From Spirochaetia bacterium (GTDB lineage Bacteria > Spirochaetota > Leptospirae > Leptospirales > Leptonemataceae), in the NCBI GenBank assembly GCA_016195395.1, contig JACPZR010000403.1, positions 1 to 8,048 of the forward strand: a stretch of DNA of 8,048 nt. Direction: 5' to 3'. Shown piece by piece: positions 1 through 6,821 of the stretch. The notes below the pieces were generated by a model, which did not search any database, had not been told where the DNA came from, and saw only the letters and a program-made list of their open reading frames with translations. The translations under genes were made by a program, and so were the position numbers. Position 1 is the first letter of the stretch, and every line of letters starts with the position of its first letter.

Positions 1-702
1 CATATTTCGCGCCGGATCCATCTGATCCGTGTGCGGGGCGCTCTGCGTCTGGCCGCCGATGACGCAGCACTCGGATATTACAACCTGCGAAACCCGCTGC
101 ACGTCTCCGCGGACGACACGGCGGCTGCGCTCCTTGCCGCCGGCATCGCATCGTCTTCCAGCGGCGCACACGTTTCGATCACGTCGCCCATGAATCTCCT
201 GAAAGAGATCTTTACCGTGAAAGGCGCGGGCACCGTGATACGTGAAGGTTCAAAGATTCTCCGATCGCACGGGACGGAAAATGTGGACAGGCCGCGGATG
301 CTTACTCTGCTCCAGGAGAGCTTTGGACGACCCCTCAAAGACCCGGCATTTCTTGACAGGGTAGTGTTTTTCCATATGGACGCGGACTACAGGGGCGCCG
401 TTCTTTTAGAGGAGCATCCCGCGGGATTGTATTTGTCCAAATTTGCCGTTGGAACGGACGCCCGTGGATCCGGAATCGCGCAGGAATTGTGGGAAGACGT
501 TATCTCGAGCCATCCTTCTGTGTTCTGGCGTTCACGCGCCGGCAATCCCATTGGGCGCTGGTATTCCCGCATCTGCGACGGGATGCAGAAAGCGGGCCAT
601 TGGAATGTCTACTGGCGCGGGATACAGGAGGAGCGGATTCCAAGCGTGATTGCCTATTGTCGGTCCAAGGCAGAAGACTTTAGTGGAGAGGTTTCGTCAT
701 GA
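1..702 (+). CDS. N-acetylglutamate synthase/kinase-like protein, C-terminal part (partial at left edge)
   Basis: This is the C-terminal 233 residues of a larger protein. The frame is open to the window edge, so the GTG at 31 is probably an internal valine. Visible residues about 55-82 (ITSPMNLLKEIFTVKGAGTV and what follows) resemble the end of an amino-acid-kinase domain of acetylglutamate kinase and its junction to a GNAT-like acetyltransferase. Residues about 120-210 look like the NAT domain of bifunctional N-acetylglutamate synthase/kinases: a YRGAVLLEE strand, LSKFAV, an acetyl-CoA loop RGSGIA (about 155-160), then FWRSRAGNPIGRWY (about 175-188) and the conserved DG of ICDG. Proteins of this type make N-acetylglutamate from acetyl-CoA and glutamate, and some also phosphorylate it, in arginine biosynthesis. 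The kinase active site lies outside the window, so I cannot say whether it is functional. The gene overlaps the next one by 4 nt. The family call is fairly secure; the bifunctional assignment is inferred. Confidence 0.8.
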   Translation, partial: HISRRIHLIRVRGALRLAADDAALGYYNLRNPLHVSADDTAAALLAAGIASSSSGAHVSITSPMNLLKEIFTVKGAGTVIREGSKILRSHGTENVDRPRMLTLLQESFGRPLKDPAFLDRVVFFHMDADYRGAVLLEEHPAGLYLSKFAVGTDARGSGIAQELWEDVISSHPSVFWRSRAGNPIGRWYSRICDGMQKAGHWNVYWRGIQEERIPSVIAYCRSKAEDFSGEVSS

Positions 703-1991
703 GCGGTGCGGCCTTGTCGGTTGAAAAGCGTGTGGTGATTGTGGGCGGCGGCTTTGCGGGAATCAACGCGGCCAAAGCCTTGGCAAACAAGAAGGGAATC
801 CGCGTTACGATTCTCGATAAACGCAACCACCACTTGTTCCAGCCCCTCTTATATCAGGTGGCCATGGCCGCCCTCTCTCCCGCTGATATCGCAGTGCCCA
901 TCCGGTCCATCATGTCCCGTTACGACAACGTGGATGTCCTCTTGGGCCAGGCACAGGGCGTGGATTTTGCCGGAAAAAACGTTGTGACGGATTTTGGCGC
1001 TGTTCCGTACGACTACCTGATTCTTGCCTGCGGTGCCGGGCACAGCTATTTTGGACACAACGAATGGGAGCCGTTTGCGCCGGGATTGAAATCACTGGAA
1101 GAGGCCACGGAGATACGGCGGCGTGTGCTCACCGCGTTTGAGCTCGCGGAGCGGGAGAGAAATCCCGAGAAACAGCGCGAACTTCTGACATTCCTCGTGA
1201 TCGGAGCCGGGCCCACCGGAGTTGAGCTGGCCGGCGCTCTTGGCGAGATTTCACGTTATACGCTGAACAATGACTTCAGAAACATTGATCCGGGGCGCGC
1301 GAGAGTCATCTTGATCGAGGGCGGTCCCCGTGTGCTCCCCACCTTCTCTGTTTCAACGTCGGAAAAGGCGGCGCGCGCGCTTGAGAAACTGGGCGTGACC
1401 ATTTGGACATCGAGCATCGTAACCGATATCCGCGCCGACGGAATCAGCATTGGAAAGGAATCGATTGCCGCGCGGACGGTCCTCTGGGCGGCCGGCGTGC
1501 AGCCGTCGGAATTGAACAAGTCCCTGGGCGTGGAGATGGACCGCGCGGGGCGCATCGCTGTGGATACAGACTGCAGCATCCCGGGGCACCCGGAAGTCCT
1601 TGTCCTGGGTGATCAGGCGAATTTTTCAAAAGGCGGCTTGGACCGCCCGCTCCCGGGACTTGCCCCCGTAGCCATGCAGCAAGGACGTTATGCGGCAAAG
1701 CTGATCCTTGACGAAGTGAAGGGCCGTCCGCGCCGTCCGTTCCGCTATGTTGACAAAGGGATCATGGCGACCGTAGGGCGTTCTGTGGGCGTGGTGGAAA
1801 CGGGCAGACTCAAGTTTTCCGGGCTCTTCGGTTGGTTTACCTGGCTTTTGGTGCACATCTTCTATTTGATTGGATTTCGGAACCGGATGATTGTGCTGAT
1901 CCAGTGGGCCTGGTCGTATGTGACGTTTTCCCGCGGTGCGCGCCTCATAACCAGTCGCGAGTGGCAGTCGTTCAAGCGCAAAGATTCCTGA
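699..1991 (+). CDS. ndh: Type II NADH:quinone oxidoreductase (NDH-2)
   Basis: This 430-residue flavoprotein passes electrons from NADH to membrane quinone through FAD without pumping protons. Its length is normal for the family. The FAD-binding motif GGGFAG is at residues 16-21, after a hydrophobic strand (RVVIV). The second dinucleotide motif, GAGPTG at 169-174, should bind NADH. FQPLLYQVA (47-55) and APVAMQQG (322-329) match the conserved quinone-site segments of NDH-2. GDQ at 304-306 is the usual FAD-contacting aspartate region. A hydrophobic, tryptophan-rich C-terminal stretch (about 375-410) should anchor the enzyme at the inner face of the cytoplasmic membrane. The ATG overlaps the stop of the previous gene (ATGA), with GGAGAGG about 8 nt upstream inside that gene, so the start is well supported and translational coupling is likely. 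The broader FAD/NAD(P) disulfide-reductase-like superfamily is certain. The NDH-2 assignment rests on the quinone motifs and the C-terminal helices. Confidence 0.93.
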   Translation: MSGAALSVEKRVVIVGGGFAGINAAKALANKKGIRVTILDKRNHHLFQPLLYQVAMAALSPADIAVPIRSIMSRYDNVDVLLGQAQGVDFAGKNVVTDFGAVPYDYLILACGAGHSYFGHNEWEPFAPGLKSLEEATEIRRRVLTAFELAERERNPEKQRELLTFLVIGAGPTGVELAGALGEISRYTLNNDFRNIDPGRARVILIEGGPRVLPTFSVSTSEKAARALEKLGVTIWTSSIVTDIRADGISIGKESIAARTVLWAAGVQPSELNKSLGVEMDRAGRIAVDTDCSIPGHPEVLVLGDQANFSKGGLDRPLPGLAPVAMQQGRYAAKLILDEVKGRPRRPFRYVDKGIMATVGRSVGVVETGRLKFSGLFGWFTWLLVHIFYLIGFRNRMIVLIQWAWSYVTFSRGARLITSREWQSFKRKDS

Positions 1992-1994
1992 CGG

Positions 1995-2040
1995 CCGCCG
2001 CCCCCTTGCGCCAACTCAGGGGAAGTTCCTGACGCGGCGG
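1995..2040. terminator. GC-rich stem-loop between convergent genes, possible bidirectional terminator
   Basis: The 50-nt gap between the convergent ndh and diguanylate cyclase genes holds an outer perfect 7-bp stem, CCGCCGC (1995-2001) with GCGGCGG (2034-2040). Nested inside is a 5-bp stem, CCCCT (2002-2006) with AGGGG (2018-2022). An 11-nt bulge lies on the right side. There is no U-tract on either strand, so a canonical intrinsic terminator is not proven. The position between convergent genes is the main support. Confidence 0.35.
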
Positions 2041-2041
2041 G

Positions 2042-3580
2042 TCAGGCCCGTGCGGCGCCCTTGCGTCCCTTCTTGATGGCGTACATCTGAAGATCCGCGG
2101 CGCGGATTCCATCGGTCCAAGCATCAGCGCTCTCAATGATGGCAGAACCGTGAGAGAACGAAAGGGGGTGTGCGCGGCCCTCGTTGAACCGCACGATTTC
2201 TTCGTCGATCCGCTTCTCGATGGCGTTCAACGTTTCGCGGTCGGACTTGGGCAGGATGACCCAGAATTCGTCTCCGCCCATGCGTGCAACCAGGTCGTCC
2301 CCGCGGAAGCATGAGAGAAGAAAGGAGGCCATGCTCCGGATCAGCTCGTCTCCTGCGTGGTGCCCTTGTGTGTCGTTCAGCTCTTTTAGGGAGTCAACGT
2401 CAAAGACCATGACAGACACTGGAAAGCTCCGGCCCTTTCTGATCCGTTCCGACTCTTCCTCAATGAAAGCCCGGTTGTACAGGCCGGTAAGCGAGTCGTG
2501 ATTCCCGAGAAAGCGCAGCTTGTCCTCAAGCTCTTTACGTTCTGTAATATCCCGCCCGGCCAAGAGACGGCCGATGTGTTCGCCGCCGCTCCCTGTCAGG
2601 GGATGGATATGGAAATCGTAGCATCGCGGCCCGGCGTTAGTCTCCATCCATATCTCCGCATGAGCCGACTTCAGATCGCCGAACCGCCGGATCAGATTGG
2701 GCCAGCGTGCAAAGACTTTGTGTGCGGGAACACCCACAAGGCGGCGCGACCCGGATCGTATAACGTCCGCCGCGGCTCTGTTGACATCGGCTACAATGTC
2801 GCGGTCGTCGAGGATCACAAGAGCGTCCGCCATGGTATCAAACAGGTGTTCACGTGCGATGGAGCGTGGATTGAGAATCCGCCATCTGAAGATGGCCCAG
2901 CCGGTGGCCAGGCTGCTGAGCACAAAGCCCGGCAGTGTGGGATTGAGCGGAATGTACGCACGCAGCGAAGGGTCCGCTTTCAGGAATTCATTCGCAATGC
3001 TTCCGACCCAGGGGAAGAGTCCGGCAAGAAACAGGGATAGGAGCTGGCGTCGGTGGCTCTTGTGCGCGATCATGCCGCGCACAAGCATGGCCGCGGCTGT
3101 GATCAAGAGGCCGTAATTCCAGAGTATGTGGACCAGGGCCAGTGGGCCATTGGTGGCGGCCATCTCGCCGCTCCAATAAACCTCTTTATATAGAAGTCTG
3201 TGAGTGGGATTCGTGAAGATGACCGGTACCAGAACCAAGGCCTCCCAATAGCAGAGCGCCATGGCCCACGGGGCCAGAGGTCGCCCCACGTGGTATGAAA
3301 TATAGATCATCCAGCTGGGTGCGATAAGCCCAATCCCGGCAAACTTCAGCTGAAACCAGAGCATCCGAGATTCCGGCGGGGCCAGCTGCTCGCCCAGGTA
3401 GCAGATGGTCCACCAACTCATTCCTACGTGCACCAGAGCAAACGCCCAGAATCCTTTATACCGGATGTTGATTACGGAGCGCGCCACAAACGAGGCCGAC
3501 AGGAGTCCCGCCGCGGTGAGTAATAGCAGATACGCGTTCACAGTGCCATTTCCAGAGGAGAGAAAATCCTGCTCGTGCAT
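2042..3580 (-). CDS. Diguanylate cyclase with N-terminal 7TM sensor and PAS domain
   Basis: This predicted membrane protein of 512 residues should make cyclic di-GMP from two GTP. The first 235 residues hold about seven hydrophobic segments (near 14-34, 44-62, 73-97, 106-123, 148-170, 181-199 and 211-232), in the style of the 7TM sensor region found at the N-terminus of some histidine kinases. A PAS-like domain follows (about 243-350, starting LFDTMADALVILDD), ending in the GRDITERK linker common before output domains. The GGDEF domain runs from about 355 and looks catalytically intact: DSLTGLYNR (362-370), FDVD (393-396), LND..GH..GD (401-411) and GGDEF at 435-439. RGDD at 426-429 is an RxxD inhibitory site at the normal five-residue distance, so product feedback is expected. 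I chose the ATG at 3580. The frame stays open to 3694, but that extension is basic, not domain-like, and runs into the divergent gene. The input ligand cannot be read from sequence. Confidence 0.92.
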   Translation of the reverse strand: MHEQDFLSSGNGTVNAYLLLLTAAGLLSASFVARSVINIRYKGFWAFALVHVGMSWWTICYLGEQLAPPESRMLWFQLKFAGIGLIAPSWMIYISYHVGRPLAPWAMALCYWEALVLVPVIFTNPTHRLLYKEVYWSGEMAATNGPLALVHILWNYGLLITAAAMLVRGMIAHKSHRRQLLSLFLAGLFPWVGSIANEFLKADPSLRAYIPLNPTLPGFVLSSLATGWAIFRWRILNPRSIAREHLFDTMADALVILDDRDIVADVNRAAADVIRSGSRRLVGVPAHKVFARWPNLIRRFGDLKSAHAEIWMETNAGPRCYDFHIHPLTGSGGEHIGRLLAGRDITERKELEDKLRFLGNHDSLTGLYNRAFIEEESERIRKGRSFPVSVMVFDVDSLKELNDTQGHHAGDELIRSMASFLLSCFRGDDLVARMGGDEFWVILPKSDRETLNAIEKRIDEEIVRFNEGRAHPLSFSHGSAIIESADAWTDGIRAADLQMYAIKKGRKGAARA

Positions 3581-3585
3581 GACCC

Positions 3586-3617
3586 GCCTGCAACCTTTTT
3601 TTGCGTTTCGTGCAGGC
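3586..3617. promoter_or_regulatory. 7-bp inverted repeat in the divergent intergenic region, next to the diguanylate cyclase start
   Basis: GCCTGCA (3586-3592) and TGCAGGC (3611-3617) form a perfect inverted repeat with an 18-nt spacer. In the minus-strand transcript the stem would end 5 nt before the cyclase ATG, covering the place where a ribosome-binding site normally lies. Its loop would display AAAAAAAGG, the nearest purine-rich sequence. It could be a hairpin that controls translation, a repressor site, or chance. No clear sigma-70 promoter was found for either divergent gene in this gap. Confidence 0.35.
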
Positions 3618-3665
3618 ACGGCTTTTAGGCTTGACGCAGTGATTAGGCGGCTTTCCAGCCTTGAC

Positions 3666-4487
3666 ATGAGCCAAAAAGAGCACTCCGCGCGCATCTCCGC
3701 TTTATATCTAGTTCTGACGGCCGTGCTTTGTCTGACTCCAGCCGCCTGCGCACTTCATTCGGAGCCGTCCCCGGAGAGTGGGACCACTGAAATCATCGTC
3801 AAGAAAGGCGACACGCTGGCTATCATCGCCAAAGAGCATCTGGACGACCCCAGCCGTTGGCGCGAACTTCTAAAATACAATCAGATCAGCGACCCCAATA
3901 TGATCAAGCCAGGACTTAAACTGGTGGTGCCCGCTAAGCTTGCAAAGAAACCCATGGCTCTGGTGCAGATGTGGCGGGGAACCGTTGAATACCAGAAGAA
4001 GGGCGAGCCTGCATGGAAGATTGTGCAGCCGATGCTGGGACTTTTCGCTGAAGATACTGTGCGCACCGGCAAAAAGTCAGCCGTAAAACTCAAGGTCCGC
4101 GACGGCGTGGAGATCTCAATAGAAGAAAATACCTTGTTTGTGATCGGGGACAGGGCGGCCGGAACCGGCGCGGGATTCCACGGGTTCTTGAAGTCGGGCA
4201 CGGCGCGCACCGCGATCGACACAAAGAAGACCGGGCCGTTTCGCATGGACGTGACCACTCCCACAGCCGTGGCTTCTGTCCGGGGCACGGAGTTCCTGAC
4301 ATCCGTGGATGCGTCAGAAACCACGTTAACGGCCTGCTATCAGGGTGTAGTTCAAGTGACCGCGCAGGGGAAATCGGTCTCGCTCTCCGCCGGCTACGGC
4401 ACCACGGTGAAGAAGGGCCAGGCTCCGTCTGAACCGTATAAGCTTCCGGACGCGCCATCACTGGATGACAGTGTGGAGGTCAAGTAA
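3666..4487 (+). CDS. Exported LysM and FecR domain protein
   Basis: This 273-residue protein begins with a signal sequence (ALYLVLTAVLCLTPAACA, about 12-29). Cleavage could follow ACA by signal peptidase I. Alternatively Cys28 could be lipidated, although a proline at -3 makes the lipobox atypical. Residues about 41-91 form a LysM domain (IIVKKGDTLAIIAKEHLDDP, ending in IKPGLKLVVP), a fold that binds N-acetylglucosamine-containing glycans such as peptidoglycan. The rest resembles a FecR domain: DTVRTGKKSAVKLKVRDG (130-147), then TPTAVASVRGTEF (198-210) and GVVQVTAQGKSVSLSAGYGT (227-246). Classical FecR proteins relay signals to ECF sigma factors. No sigma factor or TonB receptor is nearby, and the LysM arrangement suggests an envelope scaffold role instead. 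The ATG at 3666 is the only start that puts the signal peptide near the N-terminus, but no strong Shine-Dalgarno precedes it. The next gene begins 4 nt downstream. Confidence 0.87.
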   Translation: MSQKEHSARISALYLVLTAVLCLTPAACALHSEPSPESGTTEIIVKKGDTLAIIAKEHLDDPSRWRELLKYNQISDPNMIKPGLKLVVPAKLAKKPMALVQMWRGTVEYQKKGEPAWKIVQPMLGLFAEDTVRTGKKSAVKLKVRDGVEISIEENTLFVIGDRAAGTGAGFHGFLKSGTARTAIDTKKTGPFRMDVTTPTAVASVRGTEFLTSVDASETTLTACYQGVVQVTAQGKSVSLSAGYGTTVKKGQAPSEPYKLPDAPSLDDSVEVK

Positions 4488-4491
4488 CGTT

Positions 4492-5124
4492 ATGCGTCAG
4501 CATACAGGCGCCTCCTCTCGGAGCCGGTTTTTTCCGGCCATGTGTCTCTTGTCCACGGTTTTGTGCTTTGGCTGGACAGAATCGGTCTTTGCGCGTCAAA
4601 TCACAATCAAGGCACGACCGGTAGCCGGCGCAGCATCGTTTCAGATTCAATGGCTGCCCGCCGCAACAGACACAGAGGGCCCGGTGCATGATGTGAAGCA
4701 ATTCCCTGTCCAGGTTGAGGTCCCTTCCGGGATGACCGCATTTCGACTCCGTGCTTTGAACGCGGCGGGGCTTGCCGGCACATGGTCCCGCTCATATAAC
4801 GTTCCCACGGGCGATGCAAAACCTCTGTCGTCCGGACAACTTTTGAAGATTGCGGCGGCGGGCTCTGTGTGGAGGATTAGGCGTTCCGCCGAAGGGGTGC
4901 AGCTGTCGCGGGAATCAGGCGCGGCCATGTATGCAGGTTCCTTGCCGGCCGATGAGACGGCGCTCCGCGAGGGAGTCCCTGTGGATTTGAGCGCCCAGCC
5001 GGGCGGGCCCCCGGTAGTCCGGATTTTGTTTCAGTCGGGCAGTTTCCTGGTGCGAGCGGACGGCGAGGTGCGTGTTGAGTTTTTGGCGCCCGTGTCATGT
5101 TCCGTCCGGGCATTTTCACATTGA
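4492..5124 (+). CDS. Secreted protein of unknown function with FN3-like N-terminal half
   Basis: I do not recognise this 210-residue protein as a named family. It has a likely signal peptide (basic start, hydrophobic FFPAMCLLSTVLCFGW, probable cleavage after VFA at 32-34). Residues about 36-104 look like a fibronectin type III-type beta sandwich: SFQIQWLPA, then a long gap, then VPSGMTAFRLRALNAAGLAG, typical of FN3 F and G strands. Residues about 110-210 are beta-rich, with alternating short strands and no catalytic motif visible. The ATG at 4492 is chosen because GGAGGT lies 11 nt upstream, inside the end of the LysM-FecR gene, and only 4 nt separate the two genes. An in-frame ATG at 4465 would put extra residues before the signal peptide and overlap the upstream gene. 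The tight linkage suggests joint expression with the LysM-FecR protein and a shared role in the cell envelope; that role is inferred. Confidence 0.75.
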   Translation: MRQHTGASSRSRFFPAMCLLSTVLCFGWTESVFARQITIKARPVAGAASFQIQWLPAATDTEGPVHDVKQFPVQVEVPSGMTAFRLRALNAAGLAGTWSRSYNVPTGDAKPLSSGQLLKIAAAGSVWRIRRSAEGVQLSRESGAAMYAGSLPADETALREGVPVDLSAQPGGPPVVRILFQSGSFLVRADGEVRVEFLAPVSCSVRAFSH

Positions 5125-5160
5125 CAGTCGGCTTTCCTGCGGTACCGGTGCTGGAATAGC

Positions 5161-6363
5161 ATGGCTGACCCGAAACTAACGTTCTTTGCCACCGCTGCAA
5201 AGGGAATCGAGGCTTCTGTGGAAGCCGAACTGGCCGCGCTCTCCCGTCGCTTCCCCGAGGCTTTGATTGACGACATCAAGGCCATCCGCGCCGGCGCGTC
5301 GTTCACAGGCACGCTCCAGGCAGGTTACTTGGCATGCCTCTGGCTTCGCACAGCCTCCCGAGTTCTTCTCCGTCTCAGTGAGGCGCCCGCATCTTCGCCC
5401 GAGCAGCTGTACAGCAGCGTGCGCAGAATCAATTGGGCGGATCACATGGAAGCGGATCAGACGCTCGCGGTGGACTTTGGGGCTTCCCAATCGCGGATCA
5501 CTCATACACATTTTGGCGCGCTGAAGACGAAAGATGCGATCGTAGACCAGTTCATGGACGAATACGATGAGCGGCCGAGTGTTGATACCAAGTATCCTGA
5601 TGTCCGGGTCAACGTGTACGTGCTCAGGGACCGCGCCACCATCAGCCTGGATCTGAGTGGATCCGCTTTACACGAACGCGGATACCGCGAAGAAATGGGG
5701 CCTGCCCCACTGAAAGAAAACCTGGCGGCGGCGCTCCTTTTGACTGCTAAGTTTCCCGAACTCTTTGAAGCCGGCGGCACGCTCGTAGATCCCATGTGCG
5801 GATCTGGAACACTGCCCATTGAGGCAGTGCGGATGGTATGCGATGTTGCTCCTGGGCTTGATCGAAAGCACTTTGGATTCATGAATTGGCGGAAGCATGA
5901 CCCCGTGATGTGGCAGAAGATCCGCAGGCATGCAGAGAAAGCAGCGGCCGACGGCATCGACCGGGCGCGGGGCGACAAGCGTTCGCAGTTTCCGTTTGTT
6001 GGATTTGATGAAGACCCGCGCGCCGTCCACACCGCCTCGCAGACGATGGAGCGGTTGGGCCTTCAGGGACTTGTGCATTTTGAGAAACGGGAGCTGGACC
6101 TTGCCGCGCCGCGCGCTTCTGCCACATCGGGTCTTGTGATCTGCAATCCGCCGTACGGAGAGCGCATGGGCGACGAGGCCCTGTTGAAAGAGACCTACCG
6201 TAGAATTGGCGACCTCTACAAACAGAAGTTTAAGGGCTGGAAGGGCTTTGTATTCACAGGATCCTTACCGCTTTCCAAAGAGGTGGGCCTCCGCGCAGAC
6301 AGGAAACACATCTTCTTCAACGGCGCCATCGAATGTCGTCTTTTGGAATACAACCTGTATTAA
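5161..6363 (+). CDS. rlmL: 23S rRNA (guanine-N2)-methyltransferase, RlmL-type, THUMP domain
   Basis: This 400-residue protein is a THUMP-containing RNA methyltransferase of the COG0116/UPF0020 type, which methylates a guanine (m2G2445 in E. coli numbering) of 23S rRNA using S-adenosylmethionine. Residues 1 to about 60 form the ferredoxin-like start (FFATAAKGIEASVEAELAAL), and about 65-165 the RNA-binding THUMP domain, ending in ISLDLSGSALHERGYR. The methyltransferase domain has motif I, DPMCGSGT, at 210-217 and the catalytic NPPY at 329-332, followed by GERMG. The C-terminus ends in a strand typical of the family (IECRLLEYNLY). The length matches stand-alone homologues such as Bacillus YpsC. 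In E. coli the same unit is fused to RlmK, and that second methyltransferase is absent here. It starts 36 nt after the secreted protein gene with only a weak Shine-Dalgarno (TGGA), so it may be co-transcribed but shares no obvious function with its neighbours. Confidence 0.92.
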   Translation: MADPKLTFFATAAKGIEASVEAELAALSRRFPEALIDDIKAIRAGASFTGTLQAGYLACLWLRTASRVLLRLSEAPASSPEQLYSSVRRINWADHMEADQTLAVDFGASQSRITHTHFGALKTKDAIVDQFMDEYDERPSVDTKYPDVRVNVYVLRDRATISLDLSGSALHERGYREEMGPAPLKENLAAALLLTAKFPELFEAGGTLVDPMCGSGTLPIEAVRMVCDVAPGLDRKHFGFMNWRKHDPVMWQKIRRHAEKAAADGIDRARGDKRSQFPFVGFDEDPRAVHTASQTMERLGLQGLVHFEKRELDLAAPRASATSGLVICNPPYGERMGDEALLKETYRRIGDLYKQKFKGWKGFVFTGSLPLSKEVGLRADRKHIFFNGAIECRLLEYNLY

Positions 6364-6368
6364 AGCGG

Positions 6369-6394
6369 CGATCTGCGAAGACTGCCGGAGATCG
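6369..6394. terminator. Weak inverted repeat between convergent genes, possible terminator
   Basis: The 47-nt gap between the convergent rlmL and STAS genes holds CGATCT (6369-6374) and AGATCG (6389-6394), a perfect 6-bp inverted repeat with a 14-nt loop. No T-run follows on either strand. Position is the main support, so confidence is low. Confidence 0.22.
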
Positions 6395-6410
6395 GGTGTG
6401 GGACCGTTGT

Positions 6411-6749
6411 CTATGCGCCGAAGGAATTCATCGCGTCGTCCTCAGATGCGAATACAGGGAGCACAGTTTTAAGGCGCATAAGGTCAAAGACGCGCCCAAC
6501 GGCAACACTTACTCTTGTCAATCTCAGCGCTCCCCCCACTTTCTTCAGTGCGGTCATGCCTGAAATCAACGCACCGATCCCGGATGAGTCGATGTAAGAC
6601 ACCTTGTCCATATTCAAGATGATCCGGCTTCTCTTCTCTGCGATCAGCTTGTTCAGTCTGTCCCTCAAGTCAGGGGCATTGAATAGATCGATTTCGCCGG
6701 CCAGATCCAGAACCGCTACGTCACCAATTTCTGTTTGCTGCATTTTCAT
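6411..6749 (-). CDS. STAS-domain anti-sigma factor antagonist
   Basis: This single-domain 112-residue protein is of the SpoIIAA/RsbV type. Members bind an anti-sigma kinase, release the sigma factor or another partner, and are switched off by serine phosphorylation. The STAS fold is clear: VAVLDLAGEIDLFNAPDLRD at the start, then IILNMDKVSYIDSSGIGAL, where Ser55/Ser56 correspond to the phospho-acceptor region, and a C-terminal part with GGALRLTRVSVAVGRVFDLM. Its length is normal. No RsbW/SpoIIAB-type kinase, PP2C phosphatase or sigma factor is encoded in the window, so its partner is unknown and it may act on a kinase encoded elsewhere. GAGGA lies 4 nt before the ATG at 6749 and 10 nt before an in-frame ATG at 6743 (third codon), so either could be the true start. 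Confidence 0.9.
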   Translation of the reverse strand: MKMQQTEIGDVAVLDLAGEIDLFNAPDLRDRLNKLIAEKRSRIILNMDKVSYIDSSGIGALISGMTALKKVGGALRLTRVSVAVGRVFDLMRLKTVLPVFASEDDAMNSFGA

Positions 6750-6779
6750 ACGTTCCTCATTGCGAACACGGTAACATCT

Positions 6780-6819
6780 CTTCTTTCAAGATTTGCTGCG
6801 CATTCTTTACAGAAAGAAG
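6780..6819. repeat. Competing AT-rich inverted repeats between the glycosylase and STAS genes
   Basis: CTTCTTTC (6780-6787) pairs perfectly with GAAAGAAG (6812-6819) across a 24-nt loop. A second copy of TTCTTT (6803-6808) can pair with the same AAAGAA (6813-6818) across a 4-nt loop. The two hairpins exclude each other. They lie in the 72-nt gap just after the glycosylase stop in the minus-strand transcript. No U-run follows, so terminator function is weakly supported. Confidence 0.25.
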
Positions 6820-6821
6820 TT

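Noticed and set aside
31..702. GTG at 31 as the true start of the first gene
   Set aside because: The frame is open to base 1 and the remaining sequence lacks most of the kinase domain expected before the NAT part, so the gene is more likely cut by the window edge.
2498..3040. 180-codon open frame on the + strand inside the cyclase gene
   Set aside because: It is a shadow of the strongly supported minus-strand gene; its product is low in recognisable structure and matches no family I know.
3405..3665. Upstream extension of the LysM-FecR gene to 3405
   Set aside because: It would run antisense to the cyclase coding region and bury the signal peptide about 87 residues inside the protein.
3581..3694. 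Longer N-terminus for the diguanylate cyclase (start at 3694)
   Set aside because: The added 38 residues are basic, not domain-like, cover the inverted repeat and overlap the start of the divergent gene. The ATG at 3580 leads directly into the membrane region.
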